From Paraglaciecola chathamensis S18K6 (GTDB lineage Bacteria; Pseudomonadota; Gammaproteobacteria; Enterobacterales; Alteromonadaceae), in contig BAEM01000032.1 in assembly GCA_000314955.1 (NCBI GenBank), positions 1 to 64,000 of the forward strand: a DNA stretch of 64,000 bases, read 5' to 3'. This document shows, in pieces, positions 28,945-38,253 of this stretch. The translations under genes were made by a program, and so were the position numbers. Every line of letters begins with the position of its first letter. Within the stretch, counting starts at the first letter, position 1. A model generated the notes under the pieces. The model was not told the origin of the DNA and ran no database searches. It saw only the letters and a list, made by a program, of their open reading frames with translations.

Positions 28945-31587
28945 ATGACAGCGAAAACGAAATACACCCTTTTAGCATCATCCATCGCCATGATAATCAG
29001 CACCGGTCAACTAAGGGCGCAAGAAAGTGCAGTTGACACCAGTGCTAATGAAGACATTGAGCAAATTTCGGTGGTGGGGATACGTTCGAGTATTGCGAGT
29101 TCAGTGGCGCGTAAGCAAGAGTCAGGTCAGGTTGCAGATGTTATTTCAGCTGAAGATATTGGTAAGTTTCCCGACTTGAACGTTGCTGAATCACTACAGC
29201 GTATTCCGGGGATCCAGATTTCACGCTCCCGGGGTGAAGCGTCTGGTGTGTCTATTCGTGGGCTTGATGAAGTGGCGACGTTACTAAATGGTCGGAATTA
29301 TTTCGGTGGTGCATCGGGGGTTAGTATTAATCGCTTTGCCAGTTTCGAGGATATTCCAGCGGAATTGGTTGGCTCGGTGGTGGTGTATAAATCGGTTTCG
29401 GCAGATATTCTCGAAGGGGGCATTGGGGGCGTAGTGGACATCGAACGCACTGATGCGTTAAGTCTAAGCGGACCTACTCTCGCTGGTAGCGTCAAAGAGC
29501 ATTACGGTGATTTATCTAAAGAATGGTCGCCTAGAGGTTCTCTAGTGGTGGGGAACGTCTGGGATTATGGTAACAGTGGCGGTGAAATAGGGGTTATCTT
29601 CGGTGTTTCCTATTTAGAACGAGAATATCGGGAAGACTTAGTACGCAATTCTAGCGCAACCCCTATTGTGGGAGACTTTCCTAGTGGCACGGCCCCAAGC
29701 GGAGCTAAAACCAGTGCGTCACTTAATTCATCTCCGGCTTGGGGCGATCGAGAGCGTACCGTTTATTCACTCGGTATCGATCTTTCACTCAACAGCGATA
29801 CTAAGTTCTATTTTGATTCAGGCTACACCGATTACTCTACTGCACAGTTACGCGAAGAATTTGTGTGGAGCTTTAACGGTGCAAACACAGTGGACGCTGA
29901 CTTCTCAAATATTGATGAAAATAATTTGTATCCTGCTTCTGTCACCTTAAGTGATATGGATTTTGATGTGCTCAGCATGATCGATGACAGATACACAACT
30001 ACCTACGATTTGGCACTGGGTTTTGAAACAGTAGCCGGACCATGGCGCTTTGAAGGGGAAGTAAGCTACGTTGATACCGACAATGAAACAAATTTTCACA
30101 ACACCCGTATTCGCGATACTTGGGCTGCTCTGCCGGTTACGATTTCTAACAGTGGCTTTGTTAGCCAACCGCCTTCGGTTGACTTTGGCGATTTTGATGT
30201 AACAGATGAAGGTAATTTCGACATAGTGCAATGGCGCCATGAAAGTCGACAACTTAAGGCTGATGAATCCGCTGCTAAGTTAGACATAGATTACATGTTT
30301 GACGAAGGTGTCGTGCGCTCTATTGAGGCTGGGGTTCGTTTCGCGAGTTTAGGCACCAGCAAAAACATACAAAACAACCATATCTTTGATGCTTCAGGTG
30401 CAACCTATGGAAGTGACGACCCGCTTAATTTGGTCGAAGCCAGCACATGGAATGACTTTATGGACGAATATGATGGTGGCAATTTTCCGAATGATTATGT
30501 GGCCGTAAACCCGGCTTATTTGTTGTCTCGTAATGATGAAATCCGCGAGTATTACGGTTTTACTGGTCAGTCTGAAACGGAAAACCCGCGAGACTCTTTC
30601 GACTATGAAGAGGAGGTCACGGCTGTGTATTTGAAGGCCAACTTTGAAACAGAAGTAGGGGGCTATTTTGTCAGTGGTGACTTAGGTGGCCGTTATGTAC
30701 AAACCGACACCACAGCAGATTATTTCTTCGACACAGGAAATATCGATCAAAACGGCGCACCGATTTATGAGGGCACCAAAAGCGATAAAGATTATAGTGA
30801 ATTTTTACCCTCATTTAATCTGAAAGTTGAATTAACTGACGAGATGCTTGTACGACTAGCGGGCTCGAAAACCTTTTCGCGACCTCATTTTGGCGATTTA
30901 GCTCCCTCGTTAAATCTTAATTTTGAACAAGGGCGAGGTACCGGCGGAAACCCAGATTTAGACCCATTTACCGCAACCAATTTAGATTTAAGCCTTGAAT
31001 ATTATTTCGCTAGTGGTGGCATGGCGTCGTCTGCCATTTTCTACAAAGACATTGATGGCTTTTTGCAAACATCTGAAAACCAAGAAACCATCGGCGGCAA
31101 TGACTTCATTATTTTGCGCAAGAGTAACGGTGGGTCAGGCACCGTTCGAGGTTTGGAACTGGCCTATCAGCAATTCTTTGACTTTTTGCCCGTTCCTTTT
31201 GATGGCTTAGGGATTCAAGCAAACTACACCTACGTGGATTCAGACGTGCCATCGCCGAATCCTTTGTTGCCTAATATTTCTTTAGAGGGTTTGTCTGACA
31301 ACAGTTATAACTTGGTTGCCATTTATGAAGATGACTTGTTTTCAGGGCGCTTGTCTTACAACTACCGCTCAGACTTTTTAGTCACCACCGAAGTGGCTCA
31401 AGAAGGATTTGGCCAACTTGATTTATCACTGTCGTACAACGTATCGGAAAGTTTTCGCTTAACGCTTGATGCATTAAACCTGCTTAGACGTGACCATTTC
31501 GAATATCGCGCAGGTGATAAGTATGACCCATATCACTGGATCGCCACTGAAAAACAAGTGTTGGTCGGTGTGTCATATACCTTTTAA
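28945..31587 (+). CDS. Large TonB-dependent receptor, polysaccharide type
   Basis: An 880-residue outer-membrane receptor. Signal peptide about 1-25 (STGQLRA/QES). A TonB box (EDIEQISVVGIRSSI) is followed by the plug (GQVADVISAEDIGKFPDLNV, VAESLQRIPGIQISR, VSIRGLD) and a 22-strand-type barrel ending KQVLVGVSYTF. The SSVARKQESGQVADVISAED form of the plug is the one usual in carbohydrate-linked receptors of Alteromonadales. Adjacent agarase and sulfatases suggest it takes up agaro- or sulfated galacto-oligosaccharides. Confidence 0.93.
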   Translation: MTAKTKYTLLASSIAMIISTGQLRAQESAVDTSANEDIEQISVVGIRSSIASSVARKQESGQVADVISAEDIGKFPDLNVAESLQRIPGIQISRSRGEASGVSIRGLDEVATLLNGRNYFGGASGVSINRFASFEDIPAELVGSVVVYKSVSADILEGGIGGVVDIERTDALSLSGPTLAGSVKEHYGDLSKEWSPRGSLVVGNVWDYGNSGGEIGVIFGVSYLEREYREDLVRNSSATPIVGDFPSGTAPSGAKTSASLNSSPAWGDRERTVYSLGIDLSLNSDTKFYFDSGYTDYSTAQLREEFVWSFNGANTVDADFSNIDENNLYPASVTLSDMDFDVLSMIDDRYTTTYDLALGFETVAGPWRFEGEVSYVDTDNETNFHNTRIRDTWAALPVTISNSGFVSQPPSVDFGDFDVTDEGNFDIVQWRHESRQLKADESAAKLDIDYMFDEGVVRSIEAGVRFASLGTSKNIQNNHIFDASGATYGSDDPLNLVEASTWNDFMDEYDGGNFPNDYVAVNPAYLLSRNDEIREYYGFTGQSETENPRDSFDYEEEVTAVYLKANFETEVGGYFVSGDLGGRYVQTDTTADYFFDTGNIDQNGAPIYEGTKSDKDYSEFLPSFNLKVELTDEMLVRLAGSKTFSRPHFGDLAPSLNLNFEQGRGTGGNPDLDPFTATNLDLSLEYYFASGGMASSAIFYKDIDGFLQTSENQETIGGNDFIILRKSNGGSGTVRGLELAYQQFFDFLPVPFDGLGIQANYTYVDSDVPSPNPLLPNISLEGLSDNSYNLVAIYEDDLFSGRLSYNYRSDFLVTTEVAQEGFGQLDLSLSYNVSESFRLTLDALNLLRRDHFEYRAGDKYDPYHWIATEKQVLVGVSYTF

Positions 31588-31691
31588 TTCACTTGCCTGA
31601 TTGGCACACCTTAGATGAAATCGATGATGTCAATGGTGTGCCACTCAGCAAATTGCTAAGTGAATTGTAGGGTAGGTTTGTTCCCGTAAGA

Positions 31692-31763
31692 AAAAGAACA
31701 GGGCGCTGAGCGTTTTAGTAAAGCGTACGTCAATACATAGCGGTATTTGCGCTCTGTTCTTTT
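31692..31763. terminator. Inverted repeat between TonB receptor and first sulfatase
   Basis: AAAAGAACAGGGCGC and GCGCTCTGTTCTTTT form a 15-bp stem with one mismatch and a loop of about 42 bases. The trailing TTTT suggests a transcription terminator that could work in both directions, although the loop is long. Confidence 0.5.
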
Positions 31764-31840
31764 ATTCTGCCTTTATTTCGCTCTCAGGTGAATTAGAGAG
31801 TGGTTAATAAAATCAACAACGCTCGCAAGTAGGACCTTTC

Positions 31841-33331
31841 ATGGTGAAATTCAGTAAATCATTCGCACTGGGCATGGTGACGCTAGCACTTTTTTCCTTT
31901 TGCGTTGGGGCTAACAGCTTAGAGGACAATCGCCATACCGACAACAGACCAAACATTGTGATGATTGTGGCGGATGACCACGGGCTTGATGCCATAGGAG
32001 CTTATGGAAATAAGGTGATTAAAACACCCAATATTGATGCCTTAGCAAGAGACGGCGCGCGTTTTGAAAATGCGTTTGCCACGGTATCTAGCTGTAGCCC
32101 AAGCCGCTCTGTCATTTTAACCGGCCAGCATAATCACACCAATGGTATGTATGGTTTGCAGCATAAACAGCATCATTTTAGTAGCTTTGATGATGTGCAG
32201 TCGCTGCCGGTTATTCTCAGTGAGAACGGTTATAGAACAGCCAGAATTGGCAAGTATCACTTAGGCCCGAACAGGGTATTTAGCTTTGATCAGGTGTTAT
32301 CAAAAGGCGCAGCCAATGATATGACCTCCATTGCCCGCAGCCCAGTTGAAATGGCTGAAAAAAGCAAAGAATTTATCGAGCAGGACCGCGAACCATTCTT
32401 TTTATATTTTGCCAGTGATGATCCTCATCGTGGCTATCCATTTGAGACATATCCTGAACCCAACCGCTTTGGCAACCGCGACCAGGGCTACCCCGGGATC
32501 AATGAAGTAGTTTACCCCAGCGATACTGTACTGGTACCGCCATACTTGCCGGATACTCCCGCGGCTCGTAAAGAAATAGCGCAGTATTACCAATCTATCT
32601 CTCGCCTTGACCAAGGCGTCGGCAAGTTGATAGAAATTCTCAAAGCGCAGGGCAAGTATGACAACACACTGATTTTATATTTGTCAGATAATGGCATTGC
32701 CTTTCCTGGCGCGAAAACCAATTTGTATGATGCGGGTATTCACTTACCTTTGATTGTAAAAGCGCCAGCAAAACAAAAAAACACTGCCACATGCAAGAAA
32801 ACGATTCAGCAGTGCACAGTTCACACTCAAATGGTGTCTTGGGTCGATTTAACGCCAACGATCCTTGACTACGCAGACGTAAGTTCAGTGCCTAACACAA
32901 TGCAAGGAAAGTCGTTTAAAGCCGTTCTTGAAAACGAACATCCTGCTGGCTGGGATCGAGTTTTTGCGTCACACACTATGCATGAGGTCATGATGTATTA
33001 CCCCATGCGTATGGTGCGCACTGAACAGTACAAACTGATTTGGAATATCGCCCACGAACTAAGTTACCCCTTTGCTGCCGACTTGCAGCAGTCCTTAATC
33101 TGGCAAGATGTGCGTCGCCGCGGAATCACTCAATATGCGGGTCGTCAGATTAAGGACTTTTTACATCGCCCAGAGTTTGAGCTGTTTGATATACAGCACG
33201 ACCCTGAGGAGCAAAACAACCTTGCATATTTGGCTGAATTTAGTGATGTAAGAGCCAAACTAATTCAGCAACTTAAAGTGTTTCAGCAAAGCACACAAGA
33301 TCCTTGGTTTAGTAAGTGGCAGTACCAGTAA
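31841..33331 (+). CDS. Secreted S1-family sulfatase, N-sulfoglucosamine-sulfohydrolase-like
   Basis: A 496-residue periplasmic or secreted sulfatase with signal peptide about 1-24. NIVMIVADDHGLDAIGAYG gives the N-terminal metal aspartates, and SSCSPSRSVILTGQ contains the CxPxR maturation motif (Cys85 becomes formylglycine). IGKYHLGP and LYLSDNGIAFPGAKTNLYDAG complete the active site. The general sequence is closest in style to sulfamidase-like/heparan-type sulfatases, but these subfamilies also desulfate algal galactans. A second sulfatase gene follows 62 bases later on the same strand, and no formylglycine-generating enzyme is encoded in the window. Confidence 0.92.
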   Translation: MVKFSKSFALGMVTLALFSFCVGANSLEDNRHTDNRPNIVMIVADDHGLDAIGAYGNKVIKTPNIDALARDGARFENAFATVSSCSPSRSVILTGQHNHTNGMYGLQHKQHHFSSFDDVQSLPVILSENGYRTARIGKYHLGPNRVFSFDQVLSKGAANDMTSIARSPVEMAEKSKEFIEQDREPFFLYFASDDPHRGYPFETYPEPNRFGNRDQGYPGINEVVYPSDTVLVPPYLPDTPAARKEIAQYYQSISRLDQGVGKLIEILKAQGKYDNTLILYLSDNGIAFPGAKTNLYDAGIHLPLIVKAPAKQKNTATCKKTIQQCTVHTQMVSWVDLTPTILDYADVSSVPNTMQGKSFKAVLENEHPAGWDRVFASHTMHEVMMYYPMRMVRTEQYKLIWNIAHELSYPFAADLQQSLIWQDVRRRGITQYAGRQIKDFLHRPEFELFDIQHDPEEQNNLAYLAEFSDVRAKLIQQLKVFQQSTQDPWFSKWQYQ

Positions 33332-33392
33332 ATTAATTGGTTAGGTTTTCGATTGAGCCATTGGGCTTATGATTTTTCAGGAGTAATACACA

Positions 33393-34961
33393 ATGCGTTT
33401 TATCAGTAGTTCTATTTCACGCTATTCAGCTATTTTAATCGGGGCTTCCTCGTTATTTGTTGGCTTTTCAACGAGTGCAGCACAGCAGCCAGCCTCATTA
33501 CAAAAGCCCAATGTGGTTATTTTTTACGTTGACGACCTCGGTTATGGTGATATTTCACCAAACGGGGCAATCGGAGTGAGTACCCCCAATTTAGATGCGC
33601 TTGCCAGTAAGGGCGTTAACTTCTCTGATGCACATAGCACTGCATCTACCTGCACACCATCACGCTATTCGTTATTAACAGGGGAGCATGGTTTTCGGCA
33701 AAACGCAGCGATTTTACCGGGCGATGCCCCCGCGCTTATCCGCCCAGGTAAGGCGACTTTACCAAGCATGTTACAAAAAGCGGGGTACACAACAGGGGTC
33801 ATCGGTAAATGGCATTTAGGCCTAGGAGATGGTTCAGTTGATTGGAACCAAGATGTTAAACCTGGGCCACTGGAAATCGGCTTCGACTACAGCTTTTTGC
33901 TGCCAGCGACGGGCGATAGAGTACCCACTGTATATTTAGAAGGGCACAAGGTGGTTAACCTTGAACGCGATGACCCTATAGAAGTCAGTTACGATCATCA
34001 CGTGGGTGAGCGCCCCACAGGCGTTGACAACCCAGAGTTGCTGCGCATGAAAGCGGATTTACAACACAGCCAAACAATAGTCAATGGAATAAGCCGGATT
34101 GGCAGCATGAGTGGCGGTGAAGCCGCCCTGTGGGTTGACGAAGAGTTTCCTGACGTGTTTTCTGAAAAAGCAGTGGATTTTATTGTTCGCAGCAAGCACG
34201 ACCCGTTCTTTTTATTCTTCTCATTTCAAGATATTCACGTTCCTCGTATACCGAATGAGCGCTTCAAAGGTAAAAGCACCATGGGACCAAGAGGCGACGC
34301 CATCGTGCAAATGGATTGGGTGGTAGGCAGAGTCATGCAAGAACTGAAAACTCAAGGTGTAGCCGACAATACCTTGGTGATATTTACCAGTGATAACGGG
34401 CCAGTGCTTGATGATGGCTACGACGATATGGCCGCTGAAATGCTGGGTGAACATTTGCCGGCAGGGCCATTTCGCGGGGGGAAATACAGTGTGTTTGAAG
34501 GGGGTACCCGTGTCCCCATGATTGTATATTGGCCAGGTAAAAGCACCCACACGCGCAGCAACGCGCTTATCTCGCAAGTTGATATTTATGCCTCACTGGC
34601 CGGTTTAGTCAAACAGCCGTTGGCGAAAAACGAAGCCATTGATAGCCTTGATGTAATGGATGCATTTTTAGGCCAATCGAACAATGCACGCACCTACTTA
34701 CTAGAGGAAGCTGTGGGGACGTTAGGCCTGCGTAAGCACAACTGGAAATACATCAGAGCGATCAGCAAAGAGAAAGGGCTGCCCAATTGGTTAGGCAATA
34801 AAGACATAGAAATGGGGTTTGAATTAACGCCACAACTATTTGATTTAACCGATGACATTAGCGAGCAAACCAATCATGCTAAAGAATACCCAGCGTTAGT
34901 TAACGCCATGGAGGAAAAAATCCAACAACTTATCGAAAAAGGCTTCAGATATAGCCAATAA
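33393..34961 (+). CDS. Secreted S1-family arylsulfatase A-like sulfatase
   Basis: A 522-residue sulfatase with a signal peptide (about 1-30, ending near STSAA/QQ). VVIFYVDDLGYGDIS holds the metal-binding Asp pair, TCTPSRYSLLTGE contains the CxPxR maturation site (Cys87), and IGKWHLGLG, FTSDNGPVLDD and FRGGKYSVFEGGTRVP are further catalytic and structural motifs. It is probably cotranscribed with the preceding sulfatase. The two belong to different subfamilies, which suggests removal of sulfate from two positions of the same polymer. Confidence 0.92.
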   Translation: MRFISSSISRYSAILIGASSLFVGFSTSAAQQPASLQKPNVVIFYVDDLGYGDISPNGAIGVSTPNLDALASKGVNFSDAHSTASTCTPSRYSLLTGEHGFRQNAAILPGDAPALIRPGKATLPSMLQKAGYTTGVIGKWHLGLGDGSVDWNQDVKPGPLEIGFDYSFLLPATGDRVPTVYLEGHKVVNLERDDPIEVSYDHHVGERPTGVDNPELLRMKADLQHSQTIVNGISRIGSMSGGEAALWVDEEFPDVFSEKAVDFIVRSKHDPFFLFFSFQDIHVPRIPNERFKGKSTMGPRGDAIVQMDWVVGRVMQELKTQGVADNTLVIFTSDNGPVLDDGYDDMAAEMLGEHLPAGPFRGGKYSVFEGGTRVPMIVYWPGKSTHTRSNALISQVDIYASLAGLVKQPLAKNEAIDSLDVMDAFLGQSNNARTYLLEEAVGTLGLRKHNWKYIRAISKEKGLPNWLGNKDIEMGFELTPQLFDLTDDISEQTNHAKEYPALVNAMEEKIQQLIEKGFRYSQ

Positions 34962-35151
34962 GCAAATAACAAATAACAAGTATGGGATAGGTCGTTGAAT
35001 GCCCCCATTGATAGGTTGCTTCAAGTTCAATGTCATCCTTTGTTGCAGCCGATACATAAGCTCTCCCATAGCCTTCTTACTATTCGTTACGTTTTCAGGT
35101 ACGTCAAAAAGTATCGGTCGGCGGTTCTTTTTACGTGCTTTTAAAAGCGCA

Positions 35152-36214
35152 TCATAATCTTGATAAAGGGCTAACCACAGAGTTACCGTCACGCTGTAAA
35201 ATGTGGGTGTATATTTGCGTAGTGCGCAAATCACTGTGACCTAGCTGGTCTTGCACAGTGCGAATATCAGCGCCGGATTGTAAAAGATGGGTCGCACAAA
35301 TTTGTCTGGAACTAAATTTGAACATCCGAAGGATGGCCCGAAGGGAAAAATGCAAGGACGCATTTTTTAAAAAGTGGCGTAACGTATGGGGGGTAACTGT
35401 TTTATCAATTTGCGCTTTACGCGCCGCGTCTCGCACAGCTCTTTGCACACAAGATCCATCAATGTGATGACGACGCATCAATTTACTTTCAGGATCTTTC
35501 GATAATCGTGCAGATGGGAAAAGATACTGCCAACCGATAGTTTTGTTCGCTGATTGATTTTTTATTCTGTAACGATGAGGCAGCCAGACTCCAGCGAACT
35601 CTGGATTTTGTATGTCAGCTTCTAGATAATGTTTTACCAATGATATTTGCTGCCTAAGAGTAGGAATTAAATTATCAGCTAACGTGACAACTCGATGTTT
35701 TCCACCTTTACCGCCTTTATCAAATAAGGACTTTAATTGATTTAAAATCAAAATCGATGTCTTGTACCCTTAGCCGCACACATTCCATTAAACGTAAACC
35801 GCTGCCATATAAAATCGAAGTTGCAAGCTTTTGATGTGCATTAATCACCGCAAAAAAACGACGTGTTTCATCAATGGTTAATACCACAGGTAGTTTCTGC
35901 TGCCTGTTACTTTTAACAAAATTTAATTTTAGGGTGAGTGGTCTATCAATAATATCTCGAGATAAAAACACCAATGCGTTTAATGCTGAAGACTGGGTGT
36001 TAGCTGCGCAATCCTGCTTAAGCACTAAATGGGATAAAAATGCTTCTACCTCGTTATCGTGTAAATAGGTCGGATGTTTCTTATTGTGGAAAAGAATAAA
36101 ACGACGGATCCACTTTATATAGGATTCTATTGTGCGTTTGGCATAACGCTTTTTATACATTTCTTCGGCGACCATAGTCAAAAAAGGCGAGGGTGAATTT
36201 GGCATAAATAGCAC
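35152..36214 (-). pseudogene. intI: Integron integrase, frameshifted and interrupted
   Basis: A tyrosine recombinase of the IntI type in two frames. The N-terminal part (36214 to about 35722, 164 residues) has the SAM-like domain and the first catalytic Arg in [16 protein letters not shown]. The C-terminal part (from about 35720) has GKGGKHR, the IntI-specific RRHHID patch, [21 protein letters not shown] and the catalytic Tyr. One extra base near 35720 breaks the frame after SIKVLI. In addition, 24 codons are inserted inside the conserved RHF-CATHLL box (35299-35370). The RRHHID patch separates integron integrases from phage integrases. The enzyme is almost surely inactive. Confidence 0.9.
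35299..35370. repeat. 72-bp triple-hairpin insertion inside intI
   Basis: Exactly 72 bases interrupt the conserved TLRHF-CATHLL region of the integrase without changing frame. The insert carries three consecutive small hairpins: CATCC-GAA-GGATG, CCC-GAA-GGG and AATGC-AAGGAC-GCATT. Such composite hairpins resemble REP/BIME-type palindromic units. No second copy was seen in this window. Confidence 0.65.
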
Positions 36215-36438
36215 TGCAACTTATGTGTATGTTTATACAGTTATAGTTGCTATCCCCTATAACAGCAAGTTTTTGGCAAAGTGTCGCATATCAACAAACG
36301 TGTTTTAAGAAACCAGAAAGATAACTAACCTATACAAAGACATAGGAAGCATGTTAAAAATGATGAATGTATATATGCGACAAAATGCCGTGTTTAATAC
36401 GCGGATGCAATCACCTCATTTTGCAAGATATTAAAATT

Positions 36439-36448
36439 GTTAGAGCTC
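36439..36448 (+). other. Integron attI-side crossover and start of cassette 1
   Basis: GTTAGAGCTC, a core site of the GTTRRRY type, lies 225 bp upstream of the intI start on the expected side. Its exact reverse complement GAGCTCTAAC opens the attC at 36799. This is the relation expected between the two ends of one integrated cassette. Confidence 0.7.
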
Positions 36449-36467
36449 TTAAGGAGTATTCCAATAA

Positions 36468-36791
36468 ATGATTGAGTATTTTTTATATTTTCTTACTGCA
36501 TTTATTGTTTATTTAAACATCCTTGCTTCTGTTTGTTTGGTTAAATCTAATGATTTGAGTGTTTTTCAAAAAGTCAGTCAATTTGTGTTTGTGTGGCTAA
36601 TACCAATAATCGGTCCAAAGTTAGTTCTAAATATGTTGTCGGAAGCTGAGCCAGAGTCAACAGAATGGGTTCCGCGTATGGCACATGGATGGCTAATTAT
36701 AGGCAATGTATATCATGACTCATTACATGGTCGCGAAGACTCATCTCCTACTGATATATCATCAGGTAGTGATGGAGGCAGCAGTGATTAA
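36468..36791 (+). CDS. Integron cassette 1: small membrane protein
   Basis: A 107-residue protein with two predicted membrane helices (about 3-25 and 36-53, FVFVWLIPIIGPKLVLNML), then a hydrophilic Ser/Asp-rich tail (SPTDISSGSDGGSSD). AAGGAG lies 11 bases before the ATG. The gene fills the cassette from 36440 to the attC at 36799, as usual for one-gene cassettes. Function is unknown; the helix-IPIIGP-helix layout occurs in many uncharacterised cassette-borne membrane proteins. Confidence 0.72.
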   Translation: MIEYFLYFLTAFIVYLNILASVCLVKSNDLSVFQKVSQFVFVWLIPIIGPKLVLNMLSEAEPESTEWVPRMAHGWLIIGNVYHDSLHGREDSSPTDISSGSDGGSSD

Positions 36792-36798
36792 AACTATG

Positions 36799-36887
36799 AG
36801 CTCTAACAAAAACACCATGGTGGGAATTTTACTCGCTGGGCTTCGCCCAAAAGCGCTCCTAAAATCCCCATATGTTAAGCGTTATGT
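36799..36887 (+). other. attC recombination site of cassette 1
   Basis: An 89-bp site with R'' GAGCTCTAAC at the left and R' GTTATGT at 36881-36887. A strong palindrome in between is built on GGGAATTTTA...TAAAATCCC with a GGGCTTCGCCC apex. R'' is the exact complement of the cassette start at 36439. Size and layout are those of integron attC sites. Confidence 0.82.
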
Positions 36888-36908
36888 GCCAAGGAGTGCG
36901 CTTCTAGA

Positions 36909-37673
36909 ATGAGTATCAATCCAAAACTTATTAAGTTTCGCAAAAAAATTAGAGTAAACCAAAAGCATGTAATAGACTCCATTGTTAAAGAACATTCGAT
37001 TAATATTTGTATTTTTTGTGGTGCGACAGACAACCTAACTCGTGAGCATGTAATACCACAATGGGTATACAACCGTTGTGTCAAAAGGACATTTGTTACA
37101 ACCACAAATTCAATTTCTCAAACTTATAACAAAACAACTGTGCCGGCCTGTAAAGACTGCAACTCAAATATACTTGGTTCTCTAGAAAGAGAGCTAAAAC
37201 ATGAGTTTAACTCAGTTAACGTTCAAGAAAATAGCTTTTCTCATGAAACGATTGAACTCATAATTCTCTGGCTTGAAACATTAGAGTATAAATTTCACGT
37301 TTTGGATTTACGTAGAAAGTTAAATCGTGTCAAAGGTTCTGATTTTATTCCGTATATAGCACCAATGCCTATTTCAATGTTTCAAGGCCCTATTGATACT
37401 AGCCCATCTAAAGTCTTTTCAAATTTAAGGAATGCTTTAAAAGTGCTTAGCGTTAAATCTAAATTACCTAGGCTAAACTCTCTATGTATTCTTTCTACAA
37501 AAAACAATGATTTTCACTTCTTTCACTCGACAAATAATTATATATTTATTGAGCTAGCTGAATTTGGAATAGCATTTTTCTATTTCTACAAGCAAACATT
37601 TAGTGAACACAATGATGCAGTAGTAGCCGCTCAAGATATTGTGAAAAAAGAATACTCAGGAAATGGCACATAA
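36909..37673 (+). CDS. Integron cassette 2: HNH endonuclease-like protein
   Basis: A 254-residue cytoplasmic protein with an HNH-type zinc-ribbon nuclease core: CIFCGATDNLTREHVIPQW (CxxC and the metal His) and about 40 residues later VPACKDCNSNILGSLE (CxxC and the Asn). The remaining 150 residues show no recognised domain. Base composition is more AT-rich than the flanking polysaccharide genes, as expected of a cassette. The cassette starts at TTATGTGCC (36882), and GGCACATAAC at 37665-37674, its exact complement, overlaps the stop codon. A role in defence or DNA exchange is possible but unproven. Confidence 0.8.
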   Translation: MSINPKLIKFRKKIRVNQKHVIDSIVKEHSINICIFCGATDNLTREHVIPQWVYNRCVKRTFVTTTNSISQTYNKTTVPACKDCNSNILGSLERELKHEFNSVNVQENSFSHETIELIILWLETLEYKFHVLDLRRKLNRVKGSDFIPYIAPMPISMFQGPIDTSPSKVFSNLRNALKVLSVKSKLPRLNSLCILSTKNNDFHFFHSTNNYIFIELAEFGIAFFYFYKQTFSEHNDAVVAAQDIVKKEYSGNGT

Positions 37674-37699
37674 CAAGCACTTAAATTTCTGAGTTAGGC
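37665..37699 (+). other. attC of cassette 2, short or partly deleted
   Basis: R'' GGCACATAAC matches the cassette 2 start exactly in reverse complement, and GTTAGGC at 37693-37699 gives an R' core. Only 18 bases separate them, too few for a normal attC, so the centre has probably been lost. An alternative right end is GTTAGGG at about 37739. Confidence 0.5.
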
Positions 37700-37788
37700 C
37701 GCGTCGTTTGATATTGTTACAGTTCAAACTTTATAGATGTTAGGGGTTCGTTACACTAAAGGCTGACAACAAGCAGCGGTCAGTGGTT

Positions 37789-38016
37789 ATGAATTTTCAG
37801 TTATTTATTTTCTGTGTTAAGCGGTTTTTCTTAGTCTTTGTTTGCGTTCTAGTTGTAATACTTTGCTCGGCTTATATCGATGGACAAAACATATCTCAAG
37901 ATTATTTAAGCTTGTTGCTCTGGCCCTTTTTAAGCGCCGCTATTGCAACAAGTTTAAGTGCGTATTGGGGCTACAAAAAGCAGTGCCAAATGGTTTACAA
38001 GAAACAAAATAAATAA
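37789..38016 (+). CDS. Probable cassette 3: small membrane protein
   Basis: A 75-residue protein with two hydrophobic helices (FCVKRFFLVFVCVLVVILC and YLSLLLWPFLSAAIATSLS) and a basic C-terminal tail (YKKQCQMVYKKQNK). The ATG at 37789 was preferred to GTG at 37783. It lies between two GTTAGGC cores (37693 and 38061), so it is probably a cassette, but its attC is degraded. No function can be assigned. Confidence 0.55.
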   Translation: MNFQLFIFCVKRFFLVFVCVLVVILCSAYIDGQNISQDYLSLLLWPFLSAAIATSLSAYWGYKKQCQMVYKKQNK

Positions 38017-38060
38017 GCATCCATTCACCGGCGCTAGCCGTCGCGACCTCTAATTCTGGT

Positions 38061-38067
38061 GTTAGGC
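38061..38067 (+). other. Degenerate attC core, end of cassette array
   Basis: GTTAGGC followed by CCGCG is almost the same as the core at 37693 (GTTAGGCCGCG). The matching R'' upstream is not intact; the nearest candidate is CGCGACCTCTAAT at 38042. I treat this as the worn right end of cassette 3. Confidence 0.4.
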
Positions 38068-38253
38068 CCGCGCAAATTAAACGTTGTCGGTTTGCATATT
38101 CAATATACATTCATAAAAGCTAACGCATTGTTGTGCATGATTTTTTGTCGACTAATTTGGTTATTCGTTTTTGACACAAGGTTACTGACATAAACTGTCA
38201 GTAGCGATTGATTATTATGACGCTCACGATTAATCAATTGAGAGTTTTCAACA

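Noticed and set aside
34896-35234. A 112-codon minus-strand frame overlapping the end of intI and the second sulfatase
   Set aside because: Its start lies inside the integrase gene in another frame and its end is antisense to the sulfatase. Part of it reads like protein, but no family or ribosome site supports it.
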